Below, in pieces: positions 8,739 to 18,754 of a DNA stretch of 64,000 nt. The stretch is from Phialophora verrucosa. Lineage: Eukaryota > Ascomycota > Eurotiomycetes > Chaetothyriales > Herpotrichiellaceae. Numbering within the stretch: position 1 is the stretch's first letter; every line of letters starts with the position of its first letter. The notes below the pieces were generated by a model that saw only the letters and a list, made by a program, of their open reading frames with translations, searched no databases and was not told where the DNA came from. Both the position numbers and the translations under genes were made by a program. The stretch lies in assembly GCA_002099365.1 (NCBI GenBank), contig MSED01000006.1, positions 1,674,001-1,738,000 on the forward strand. The letters run 5' to 3'.

Positions 8739-11412
8739 ATGCATGGAAGAAGACGACATTCCACAGTGAACCGGAAGACGATCGGTCACGATGTCACCGG
8801 TGATCAGACGCGTCAAGAACTTCACAAGGGGTATAGCGCTGTGCAAGTCAAGGTTCGCAATGGTAGAGCTGTCTTCATTGACTTGGTGCGTCCACAGCTG
8901 ATCAAATGTAGCTACGTCGAATGATCCAGGGGGTCCCACAGAGACTGATTTAGCAGAAATTGCGGCATTTACATCCAACAATACTGCTGATTTCAACGAG
9001 GTCATGGACATGCTAGGCAAGCGATTGAACGACAAGGGCAAAAATTGGAGCATGTGTTAAAGGCTCTCAAAGTGCTTGACTATTGTCTCCATAAAGGCAC
9101 GATTTTAGTCGTGGCCTGGGCGAGGCAGAACATCTCCATGTTGGAGTCTTTGCGAGATTTTCAGTATATTGATGAGAATGGTCACGATGTCGGACGGAGT
9201 GTTCGAATCGGCGCCAAAGAACTAGTCGCCTTGATTGCTGACGAGGACAGACTGCGCAGAGAGAGGGCTAACCGACATCTATGGAATCCTCGTATGGCGG
9301 GATTTGTAGGAGATGCACCAGCTGCGCCGTCTGAGGCTGCAACGCCTCCAAAGCGCGAGGCCGTCAGGTCGTCCAGCGGTGATGATGATGAAGAGCTGCG
9401 ATTGGTTCTGGAACTCAGGAAGCGAGAAGACGAACGACAACGACGACGACGCGAACTGGAGAGTATATCCCAGTATGAACCTCCTCGAATATGTGGGCCT
9501 GATTGCGTCTTCAAGCGCCTCAAGCAAATCCCGTGCGACAACTCTCTTGGTAATAATATCTACAAAGGACTGGGAGGCATTGGCTCTCGACCTTCCTCCG
9601 CCCATGAGTCCCATACTGTGGAAAGCCCGTACAAAACATTACGACGCTGGCAGACACGCTTGGTGCAGATAGGCCCAACATCAGGCGAGATCCCGAAATG
9701 CTCATTGACCACGGTGGAATTCATTGACATGTACGGCGTCGGCATCGCTGGCACGGATGAAATCGTGACTTACTCGGCAATCTCATACGTCTGGGGCAAG
9801 CAGGAGGACGACTGCACTATCCTTTGCAACGACTATCCCGTACCGGCGTCGCGCAATCTAGCCAAATTTCTCTGTCACTTGAGTCGATCAAGACCTGCTG
9901 CTAGTGCCTCCGAGTACTATTGGTGCGATGCTCTGAGTATAGATCAGCAGAATCCAACGGAGAAAGCATTCCAAGTTCGGAACATGCTTCGAATATTCGA
10001 GAAGGCCCATAGGGTCCTGGGCTGGCTTCATCCGAGGGATTCTGTCGAGACACTCGGAGGCGAACCATTACTGTATGCGATCCTGTCGCAGCCGCAGCTT
10101 CAGGATCCACAGGTCAAAAAGCATGAAGAGCAATGCGCGATCAACCTCGCCCGTGCTCAAAAGTACCTTCGCGAGGTCTGTGATGACGCGTTCTTCCAGA
10201 GGATTTGGATCAGGCAGGAAATGTTTGCGGCACGCAAAATCAGTCTATTCCTCGGAGGTCAGCACTACACGCCCGACAATCAGTTCGATGGCATGGTGTC
10301 CAGTCTTTTCCAGTGGTTGTCTCTCGATGCAGAAAATCCGACAAGAAGGGCACTAGAATCGGACGACCCCCTGATAGATGGTAGATTTGGAGTAGATCCA
10401 CGCTTCCATCATGGTTCGACACTTCCAACACAATGGCACCGACCGACACGAGTACCGATCACCCGCAGGACGGCGTCGCTACACCGTGCACTGGCTCCGA
10501 ACTCTGCAGGATGGTGCATCATTCCATGTCACGGACCCACGAGATCGAGTCTATGGTATCCTCGGTATCATCTCCTCCACAACAACCAGACTCTACGTCG
10601 AGGACCGTCCTGACATCAAGACCCAAGACTTCCCGATCGATTACGACAAGACGGTCAGCGAGGTTTACCAAGATGTTGTGCGTTTCTTGATCGATACGGA
10701 CCGCAACCTTGATTGCCTCACGGTCTTCGAAGATCGTCGTGGCCTTCCGTCAGATCTTCCGTCATGGGCAATTGATTGGCGTAGGGATGTGGTAAGGTCG
10801 TTCATTGGCGTTGATGCTGATGCCATTGAAGACAGAGCAAAGTATGGTCTTGCCGTCAAACAGGTCGATTTGCAACCAGGTCAGTTACGCGTTGAGGGGA
10901 TTCGTTATTTCTCGATACGCTCCATGACCGCGATCAAGTCTTGGCCAAAAGACGTGCTCAAAGCAAAAGCTGGAGAAGAGCCACATGTCCTTTTCAACAC
11001 AATGGGTTGGATGGACGACGCCATTGTCGACCTCGCCCCGTGCTATGCGCGGTGCCACCATCTCGAAAGCCTGCAAGATGAGGAGGCAGTCTTTCACAAA
11101 CCACTTCTCAATGCTGGTTCTAAGTTCATGCAGCTGTTCGTACCACGCACGACAATGCTGGACGACGTAATAGTCTTCCTGAAAAGTGCAAGATGTCTCT
11201 TCGTCCTACGTCCAGTGCATGGCAAGGAGTCCTTCAAATTGGTGGGACCTGTCCTTGGCCACCAACCCATCTGGACTTCAGACGCCAACGTTTCCGGTCC
11301 ACGCCCTATCCTCTTCCGAATGAACCTCACTGGTCTTTCACCTGAGACCAGCTCCCAGGTCAGCACATTAATACCAGGTGCTTGGACTACGCTCACACGA
11401 TGCAGGACCTGA
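8739..11412 (+). pseudogene. ENTH-HET chimeric gene with two apparent frameshifts
   Basis: The upstream part encodes an epsin-type ENTH domain: HKGYSAVQVKVRN, a 49-nt intron (8863-8911), ATSNDPGGPT, then DFNEVMDMLGKRLNDKGKNW. One base appears lost at about 9049, where the family has NWRHVLKALK and the frame changes. From 9051 the domain continues (HVLKALKVLDYCLHKG to LIADEDRLRRERANRHLW), followed by a charged stretch resembling a degenerate ubiquitin-interacting motif. The same frame runs straight into a HET domain: KTLRRWQTRLVQI, YSAISYVWGK, YYWCDALSIDQQN, VLGWLHP, FQRIWIRQEMFAAR. A second shift of +1 at about 10404-10413 is needed to reach RRRYTVHWLRTLQDG, DPRDRVYGILGI and the HET C-terminal region ending at 11412. 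HET proteins act in allorecognition cell death; ENTH domains bind phosphoinositides in endocytosis. Two lesions favour a pseudogene, but sequencing errors would leave an intact fusion. The start codon at 8739 is a guess. Confidence 0.75.
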
Positions 11413-11807
11413 AAGACTTTGCCCGGAACTCTGGACAGTTCGATGTCGTCCACGCTTATACTGGCAGGGATCGCGAGGGCAAACCCTATGGGTAGATACG
11501 GTAGTAAGTTCGAGAATACCTGACTGACGGTGGCTAGCTTCGTCGAGTTCGAATCTTCCTACGAGCTTAAGAACGCCGTTGAGGAGCTTGACGGTCGCAT
11601 ATTCAAAGGCGCTACGGTCCATTGCAAACGAGACGTGAGTTGACCAATCAATATTCGCAAACCTGTACTCACCCTGCTCAGATCGCCGAGCGTTTAGATG
11701 ATTATCGGGCTGATGATCGCTTTGACGAGAGCCTGTGGTCCCTTCGTGATGGTGTGTTGCAAGATGTCCAGTCGCCTGATTCGCGCGAGTCATTCGTGCT
11801 AGTGTGA
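11400..11807 (+). pseudogene. SR-protein RRM fragment (Srp1-like), spliceable
   Basis: Overlaps the end of the HET frame. Three pieces (11400-11491, 11538-11634, 11682-11807) join in phase over GT-AG introns to 104 residues. The first reads MQDLKDFARNSGQFDVVHAY then TGRDREGK, the second YGFVEFESSYELKNAVEELD then GRIFKGATVHCKRD. This matches the second RRM of fungal Srp1/Npl3-type SR splicing proteins from helix 1 onward; YGFVEF is the RNP1 core. The first beta strand with RNP2, the first RRM and the RS tail are missing. The last exon has an unrelated-looking tail ending at TGA. It is most likely a duplicated gene piece; whether it is transcribed alone or with the HET gene is unknown. Confidence 0.6.
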
Positions 11808-12964
11808 CAATCCGGGGGCAGAGAGACGGTGGCCCGCTGCGAAGGGGTCTAGAATTAGGAATCTGCAAAGAGGCAGATTCTTGAGACCGGCAATAAATCA
11901 AACTAAATCCCCAACAGGACCATGGTCATGGCGAGCCAATGCGGGATCCCTGGTGCCATCGTTCAAGGGTCGAGGCTGCACGGGAGATGAGCGCATATGT
12001 GAGCTCGCCGCCGATTTACCTCCTCTTTGCTGCCAAGTTCAGCGCCGATCAGCTACACAGTACGTTAGCGGAAGAGTGTCATCGACAGCCTCACCTGTTT
12101 TCTCAATTCTGGCCCTGGGAGATTTCCGTCTTGGCCTGCTTCAGCTCGAGGCAGCAGCCCTGGTCTCTGACTCTCCGCTAGTCTTGGTCAATCTCGCGCC
12201 GTCAGAGCCTGATTACACCATCCACTCACCTACATGCCCAATAATTATCAGGTAGTAGATATTTCCTCGAACCCTGCTCCTTCGCGAACACATGACCTTT
12301 CTACGCTCGTCGGAAAGGGCTGCTGGAAATGCTTTAGAGGTCCGGAGGAAGCCACGAGAGCTTTGTGGTGACTGGGTGGCACAGCCTCGTATTGGGCGAG
12401 GCGTAGCCCCCCTTGGCCGCTGGGCAGTAGGTAGTCGAACGGCCCTTCCAAAAGACCTCATGGGGCTGGCGTGCCATGGTGCTGCCACTGTTAACTCCCC
12501 TCCTTCCTTGCCAGGCTCCCCTCCAGCGGAGATTCGTATTCTATCGAGTCGCAAGCTGAGTCGTCCGTTTGTCACTTTTGCCCTCTACTTTTATTTCCTG
12601 GGAGATGGCCACCCTAGGGGACAATTACGTCCCCACTGAGTTGAAAAATAAATCCAGAATCCTTAGCTGCAATTACCCCGTGCGAAACGGCGTGCAGGCG
12701 TCACCACGGAAGTCGAGATATACTTGATGGCCGGGCAGCGGATGGAATAGTATGACAAGCTCTACCAGGCAGTCGGCGGCATTGCCACTCTCGGGGGCGG
12801 GATTCACCTTCACAATCATTGTCTCGGAGTTGGCGCCCCCTGATCCGAACGACGACTCAGGAGCAGAGTCCGCCCACTGGCATATCTCACAAGCGCTAAT
12901 CGTCTTAGACAAGCATACGCGCATTGACTGGATAACTTCCCAGGCTTCTGGAGCGCTTTAGCCT
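11808..12964. other. Intergenic region between convergent HET genes
   Basis: About 1.15 kb with no supported gene. An 8-bp stem (GAATCTGC, loop AAAGAG, GCAGATTC) lies at 11859-11880. Short open frames on both strands show no recognisable domain. Confidence 0.4.
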
Positions 12965-15372
12965 TCAAACGATCTCGAAGCATCTCAGTCTCTCCCGCAA
13001 AGCCTCAAAGTCGAACGGCGGCTGCGCACAACTTTGTGACCGGTTGCGGTCAGTTCTTTCGCAAAACCGCAGTGCAGCTGGCGTTTGCTGCTCAAGAAGG
13101 CTGGTCGGGCCACGGACGCTAAAGCAGCCCACCCTCCGGTATCTGTGGCTCTGTGCAGACGAGGCCGTTGCGCCATCTTCAGGCTTGAGGATCAAGCCGA
13201 ATATCGCAGCATCATCGGTGATAGATGGGTAACTCTTCGTGTCGTTGTAGATTCTGGTGCAGACAATTGCCGCTGTCAGTGGACAAGGCGTGGACAGTAA
13301 GGTTTCCGCTCCGCCGTCTTCCCACAGATGAACAGAAAGGCGACCATAGACGGAATGGCTACCTTCGTGGCCATTCGGAACCAGCATTTCGTTGCCCTTT
13401 GGTTCAACAAATCTCAGAAGCCAGCCTCTCTCGGCCTGGTAGTGTAGCTCTGCTGCTGGAGCCTCGAGTTTGATGAAGGTTTCCTTACTCACTTCGCCAA
13501 AGCGGAATCGAGCCGAACTTTCCGTGTGGTAGTCGACGATCCGACTGACGGGCCTGCGAAGGTCACTCGGGTACGCCGTATCCTTGCTAGGCTCAATGTT
13601 TCCGTCGATGGACGCCCAGGACCAGGATGGTGCTATGTAAGGCTCAGCCATTGGACGTCCCTCTACAACTTTCCACAACAGAGTCAGGGGCATATGCCTT
13701 AACCATAGCCCTGCAAGAAATCGGTCCCGTAGGTGAGACTGGAAGATGCTGGTAATGCCGGCAATGGCGAGGAGTTTGTCGGTGTTTTTGGTGAGAGCAC
13801 GCTTGGAATACGACTCGACCAGGGAATCCCAGACTTCCCAAGATTCACGGTCTTGCCGTCGGTCCATTTTTTGGAGGCCTGGGAGTGGTTGGAGGGTTCC
13901 AAGGCTGTCCAGGGTTTCTGGGTGAGCTGTCTCTGGTCCCGGCAGGCTTAGGGGCGCGACCTGGTTGATTTTGATTGCATTTTGGATAAATGACTGAGCC
14001 CTTTGGATAGCTCCTTGTGTGAATGTGAATCCGCTGCGCATACCAATCTTCCCAGGCACCCCGTCGGGATATGTCTCGCAAGCAGCGCGGCTGGAACAAA
14101 GCCACAGCATCTGATTCTCTCCGAAATACAAGGTGCGCCTTGCCAGAACTTGTTCCTGCAAGATCCAACCGCGCTTAACGAGGGGAGACTTCTCGACCTC
14201 GTCGACCCAAAGGTCTTTGTCTCGAATTTCCCATGAATTCGCCAGCTGCAGCTTTCTGCTGTCAAGGCGCAATTTGCTCGGATGGACAAGTTGAGGCTGC
14301 CTCTCTCCACATATCCTCATAGTAACACCTGTGTTGATGTCCGCGGGGCAGTTCAACGCAGCAATATTCAGTGCCGCATTCGAGTACACCACGGCCATCC
14401 GGTGGGCTTCTGCCCTGATGTCGAGCAACGCATCTTGCATGATGCCTGCCTCAAGTTAGAAGCGTCTTCTAAAACATCGAGTCTATACGTACAAATCGAA
14501 TCGACCCAAAGGTATCTCACTCCTAAATACCTGGTCACACGAACGGCGTCTTGGTAGTCGATAGGCAAATGGCGTATGGACAGTCCATCCCTCATGGCCT
14601 GGCGAGAATCGCCCGTCAATTTAATAGGCTCTGGATTTGCCCATCTATGACTGAGGGTGATGTAGTCATCGTCTATCGGCCCATCGATCTCCACTTCATG
14701 AATACGCCACATATTCTTTCCTAGGTCTGGTGGTTTGATGTCGATCAGGCGCTTAGGGCCGCTTCTGATCCGGCCATTTCGTGTTCCTGGTTCATCGCGA
14801 GCACAGTTTTTGGTGTGCTTCTGTCGGCAGGTGTCCAACCATATTCTGGCTTGGTCAAGTACCGTTTTGGAGCTTGTCCGTCTGTACGGATTGCACCGTG
14901 TCGGAAGAAAGAGGAGGGACAAATGCAACGTTTGAGCCCTGAGTGTCTGCATCATCGAGGCCTTCCAGGTATTTTGGAGAAATCGTACAAGGCGTTTAGT
15001 AATGCGATCTCTAGGTCTTGGTGGACCCAACTGCATATCCAGCCTTGCTGCCGAGCCGTCTTTGTGTATCCAAAGCGACAAATCGACCGTCTCCGCAGTA
15101 GTAGCAGGCCCCTGCCCTCTTGGAATATACCAGGGAATGACGGAGCATCCCATCTTGAAGGCATCGTCACCAGGGTGCGGTCCGTGAATGATTTGGAGGC
15201 TCTTCGAGTTGAGGCGAGAGCAAATATAGCAATTGTTATCGTAGGCTGCCTCGAATTCCATTAGGCTGGCATGGTGAGAGAGGTGGTTCCAAGGGATCTG
15301 CTGGATCATCGGAGGGTAGGGATGTATGGCCTCGGCCTCACGTATGACCTTGAGACAGTTTGCACATAGCAT
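12965..15372 (-). CDS. HET-domain protein (heterokaryon incompatibility)
   Basis: Probable allorecognition or programmed-cell-death protein. Two exons (15372-14493, 14445-12965) joined over a 47-nt intron with a TTCTAAC branch site give 786 residues. The N-terminus MLCANCLKVI and the CYICSRL segment near residue 50 are typical of this HET subfamily. The HET core starts near residue 235: YITLSHRWANPEPIKLTGD, GLSIRHLPIDYQDAVRVTRY, then YLWVDSICI across the splice, and MAVVYSNAALNIAAL. Downstream are RGWILQEQVLARRTLYFGEN and PSWSWASIDG, also usual. No NACHT, NB-ARC or repeat domain is fused to it. It is intact, unlike the facing ENTH-HET gene, and is convergent with it. Confidence 0.9.
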
Positions 15373-15713
15373 TTTAGTGATGACCTTGGGTGCAGGCGGA
15401 CACTCATTTGAAAAGAGATGGTTGAGGGTAGTGAAAGAGGAGCTGCCCCGCTATAAAGCCAGAGCAAAGAAGGCAACCCAAGAAAAAGGCATCGGAAATA
15501 GGCAACCACAATGACAGCAATTTGCCTCAACACATTGTGACTTTTCTCCTAATCATTCACCGATACACTCCTTTAGCTCGTAGAGTCGGACAGCTGCGCA
15601 GGTTCAGGTGACTGTTCAGCGGCTCTAACTATGTATGAAAGCCACCGGAGCTTGAGGCTCGCTACTGATTCACCCCATCGTGATCCAGTGATTGCTTGGT
15701 GTCAGCGTCGTTG
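15373..15713. other. Intergenic region
   Basis: 341 bases between the GMC oxidase stop and the HET gene start, both minus strand. It should contain the HET promoter. Nothing else is recognised. Confidence 0.5.
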
Positions 15714-17804
15714 TCATCCACCACGCTCGAGTCCCAAGTCCTTAATGATGATGTCTGCCGCCTTTTCGCCAATCATCAGGGCTGTGCTCATCGTGTTGCC
15801 AGAGACGTTTTCCGGCGCTATACTCAAGTCTGCTACTTTCAGCTTGTGAACGCCATGAACGTTTAAGTCCTTGTCCACCACGCCCAGCTGCTCAATTGGC
15901 GCCATTTTGCATGTGCCGATGGAGTGGAAAGCAGTCCCGACATGCTCACGGACCCATTGTCGGATGGCCTCGTCGTCTTCGGGGGAGTACTGAATCTCTA
16001 ACCTGGCCTGGTCTGGTGCTGGCTCTGTGAGGCCTTTGGCATTCGACTGTTGAGGAAATTTCGGATGTAGACGACTTTCGCCCTGGTAGAAACGCATTGT
16101 TCGAGCCACTTGGCGTTGCGTCTTGTAAAGCCAAACCTGCGTCGTCAAATCAACACCATCGGGGTCGGAGAGATAGCCTGTTTTGAAGTCGAGAGGGTCC
16201 TCAATATCGGGGCCCGTAATGTGCTTCATGACCTAAGTAAGCTGTGTCTCAGTGAACGATGACAGAAGAGGTAGTACTTACCACGTGGCCCCTCGAATAT
16301 GGATACGCGGTGTAGCAAGCCAGGGAGAAGAATTGCCCCGGGAGCAATGGAGTAGGGTCGGCGAGAATCCTGCAGGCCATCGGTTAGATATTGAGGCCAA
16401 ATTATTCGATCAAGGTAACTCTCTTGTCCTTCCTGTCAACACGAAAAAGGCAGGCACTCACCCTGCGACAGCGAACATTAACGCCAGAGGTCTACTGGGA
16501 GCATCTTTGAAGTCCCTGTCCCACACTTTGCGGAATTCGCTGCCCAAGCTGTCGACGGCTGATTCGGTTGGTCGGATCTTCGCAGAAGAGTCGATGCCAT
16601 TCCAGCTGAGGATCTTGTCGTCATTCACCAGTAGCTGCTCGACATTTCTTGTACCATCGATGACACTTTCAGTAGTATCCTCGGGCTGCATGCTTGACTT
16701 GTAGGTATATACTACCATCTGATGGTCCTGGTAGTTGTGGCCCACGCCCGGGAGATCATAGAGAACAGGCACGGCTGCTCGTCCCAAGACTTCACTGCTA
16801 CCAATCCCTGACCTTTCAAGAATAGATGGCGTACTGTGTGTCCCGGCCGAAACGACCACAAGTTTTCTGGCTTTGACTGTACGCCCAAAATCTCTTGTTG
16901 CCTCGGTCCGGATCTCAAGAGCCGGCTTGTATTCGACCGCTGTAGCTTGTTTGTCTTGGTTGAACAGGACTCGCACGACCTGCGACTCAACAAGTACATG
17001 GAGGTTGGGATGATTACCGTCTTGAAGGAGAGGGTGCAGGTATGTGGCGGCAGCATCCTGCCGCCTACCATCTTCTGGCGACACGTAGCGATATGCACGC
17101 GACACTCCATTGGAAGATACGAGATCCTGTAAGTCTTGGACCTCGGGATAGCCTGTTTGATTCATTGCCGCAATGAAATCGTCCGCCATGGCGTTTGAGG
17201 TGTAGGTTCCACTGGAGACCTTGATCGGCCCGCTGGCGCCATGACACCCTTCATCTCCTCGGCCACTATAAGTCTCGAACTGTTGCCGTGTAGTATCAGT
17301 AAGGTTTCCGGTTGCTTCAACCTAGGAGAACCATGTACCTTTGTCAGAAACGGCAGCAGATCGTCGGCTGACCAGCCCTCCGTGTTCCAAGAATCGAAAT
17401 CGTCACGCTGAGCGCGATTATATATGGCTCCGTTGATAGATGATCCGCCACCTAGGACACTAGCTGCAAACACGACAGCCGATCTGCCAGATAGCTGCTC
17501 TTCCACGCTTGGCTGGTAGAATTGGGCTGCCTTGCTGTCGGGCGTGAAATTACCTCGATACAGAGCCGGGTGCGTAACCGCTGGCAAGTTCTGGTTATTC
17601 GGGCCACCTTCGATCACGAGGATGGCGCATTCCGGATCTGCCTGTGCCAGCCTCGATGCAATGACGCAGCCCGCCGTTCCTCCTGGATGAGTTAGAATAC
17701 AAAGACCACCACGGCCACCGAGTGGAATTTTGGCTTGACTTACCTCCTACAATGATGATATCCACCTCATTAATCTCGTTGGGAAGTGTCGTGTATAGGC
17801 CCAT
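15714..17804 (-). CDS. GMC oxidoreductase, alcohol oxidase-like
   Basis: FAD-dependent glucose-methanol-choline family oxidase or dehydrogenase, probably acting on an alcohol. Five exons (17804-17744, 17682-17339, 17279-16462, 16369-16282, 16232-15714) splice in phase to 609 residues. The N-terminal FAD motif VDIIIVGGGTAGCVIASRLA is split by intron 1. GMC signature 1 is ASVLGGGSSINGAIYNRAQ, and signature 2 is SAGTHSTPSILERSGIG. The active-site His lies in FHSIGTCKM and the partner Asn in APENVSGNTMSTALM. No secretion signal or clear peroxisomal tripeptide is present (the C-terminus is LGLERGG). The end resembles the fungal alcohol-oxidase branch more than aryl-alcohol oxidases. It lies tandem with a Baeyer-Villiger monooxygenase on the same strand. 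Confidence 0.92.
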
Positions 17805-18754
17805 GGTACGATAGGATGAATTAATTGCGCTTTACGCATTTGTTTAAATCCCTCTCTGGTAAGCAAGGCAGGGTTACACGAGATAGAGCAGTCTGCTGTC
17901 GGCCACCCTGCATCTTATACAATTGCAATCATCTAAAGATCCAGGGATGGCCGGCTACATTTGGGAGCAAAGCTCGCAGCCAAGATTAGGCCTCAACGCC
18001 ATGAAATCCGTTCAGCACACATGTCATGCCGTTGATCGATAGTGCTTCTTGGCCTCGCTCACCGTTTTGGCCGTATACGATCAGGCCATTCATGTTGCGA
18101 GGCATTTGTAGAGAAATATCGAAGAGTCAGCAGATCGTCCCTCCCACAACGTACAGGAGAAGCCGTGCAAGGCCACTTATTATGAACTGCACTTCGGCTA
18201 AGAACTCGAACGGGGTGAGCCTGGATCACGAGTGGGAACTGCCCAACTCTTCGGGCTGATGGGACAATAACTAGCCAGTCTATACACATTATTTTTGGGA
18301 GGCATAGAACCGGGAGACCTGGTTTTTATAGCCGTCACAAGCCGCTGCGTGCCCAGCCCGCGAGCATGCCAGGAGCGGTGGGTCGTCTGGCCGGCTATAC
18401 CGGAAGCTAATGATGCAATAGGAGGTGCAGTGGACGTGGTGTTAGACGTGGCCCCGGTGACCCCAAACTTGCACTACAGCCAACCCCAGCCGGACAAAAA
18501 GGGGTCCTCCGGGCATCAGCTTGGCCGGAAATGTGAGAGCGCCCCGGGTAACAATGACCGGGAGGGAGCCCGGGACATGTTCCACTGAACACATTCAAGA
18601 CTAAACACTTGAGAAACAAGTTGCAGGACCCTTTACACATGCCGGGCCGTGCTCACGCTGCTCAAGAGGGTCATCTCAGGACTTGTAAAGATGCTTGTTC
18701 ACACCCCTTTCTAAATCTACCTCGTACCAATACCCCATTCTAGCCAGCCGCACC
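17805..18754. other. Intergenic region
   Basis: About 950 bases between the GMC oxidase and the monooxygenase. It holds the GMC promoter and the monooxygenase 3' UTR. Open frames here are short and show no domain. Confidence 0.45.

Noticed and set aside
11859..11880. 8-bp hairpin as a terminator
   Set aside because: Hairpin terminators are not a feature of fungal RNA polymerase II genes; kept only as a note.
12213..12639. Open frames on both strands between the HET genes
   Set aside because: No domain, no splice-compatible partner and no promoter evidence.
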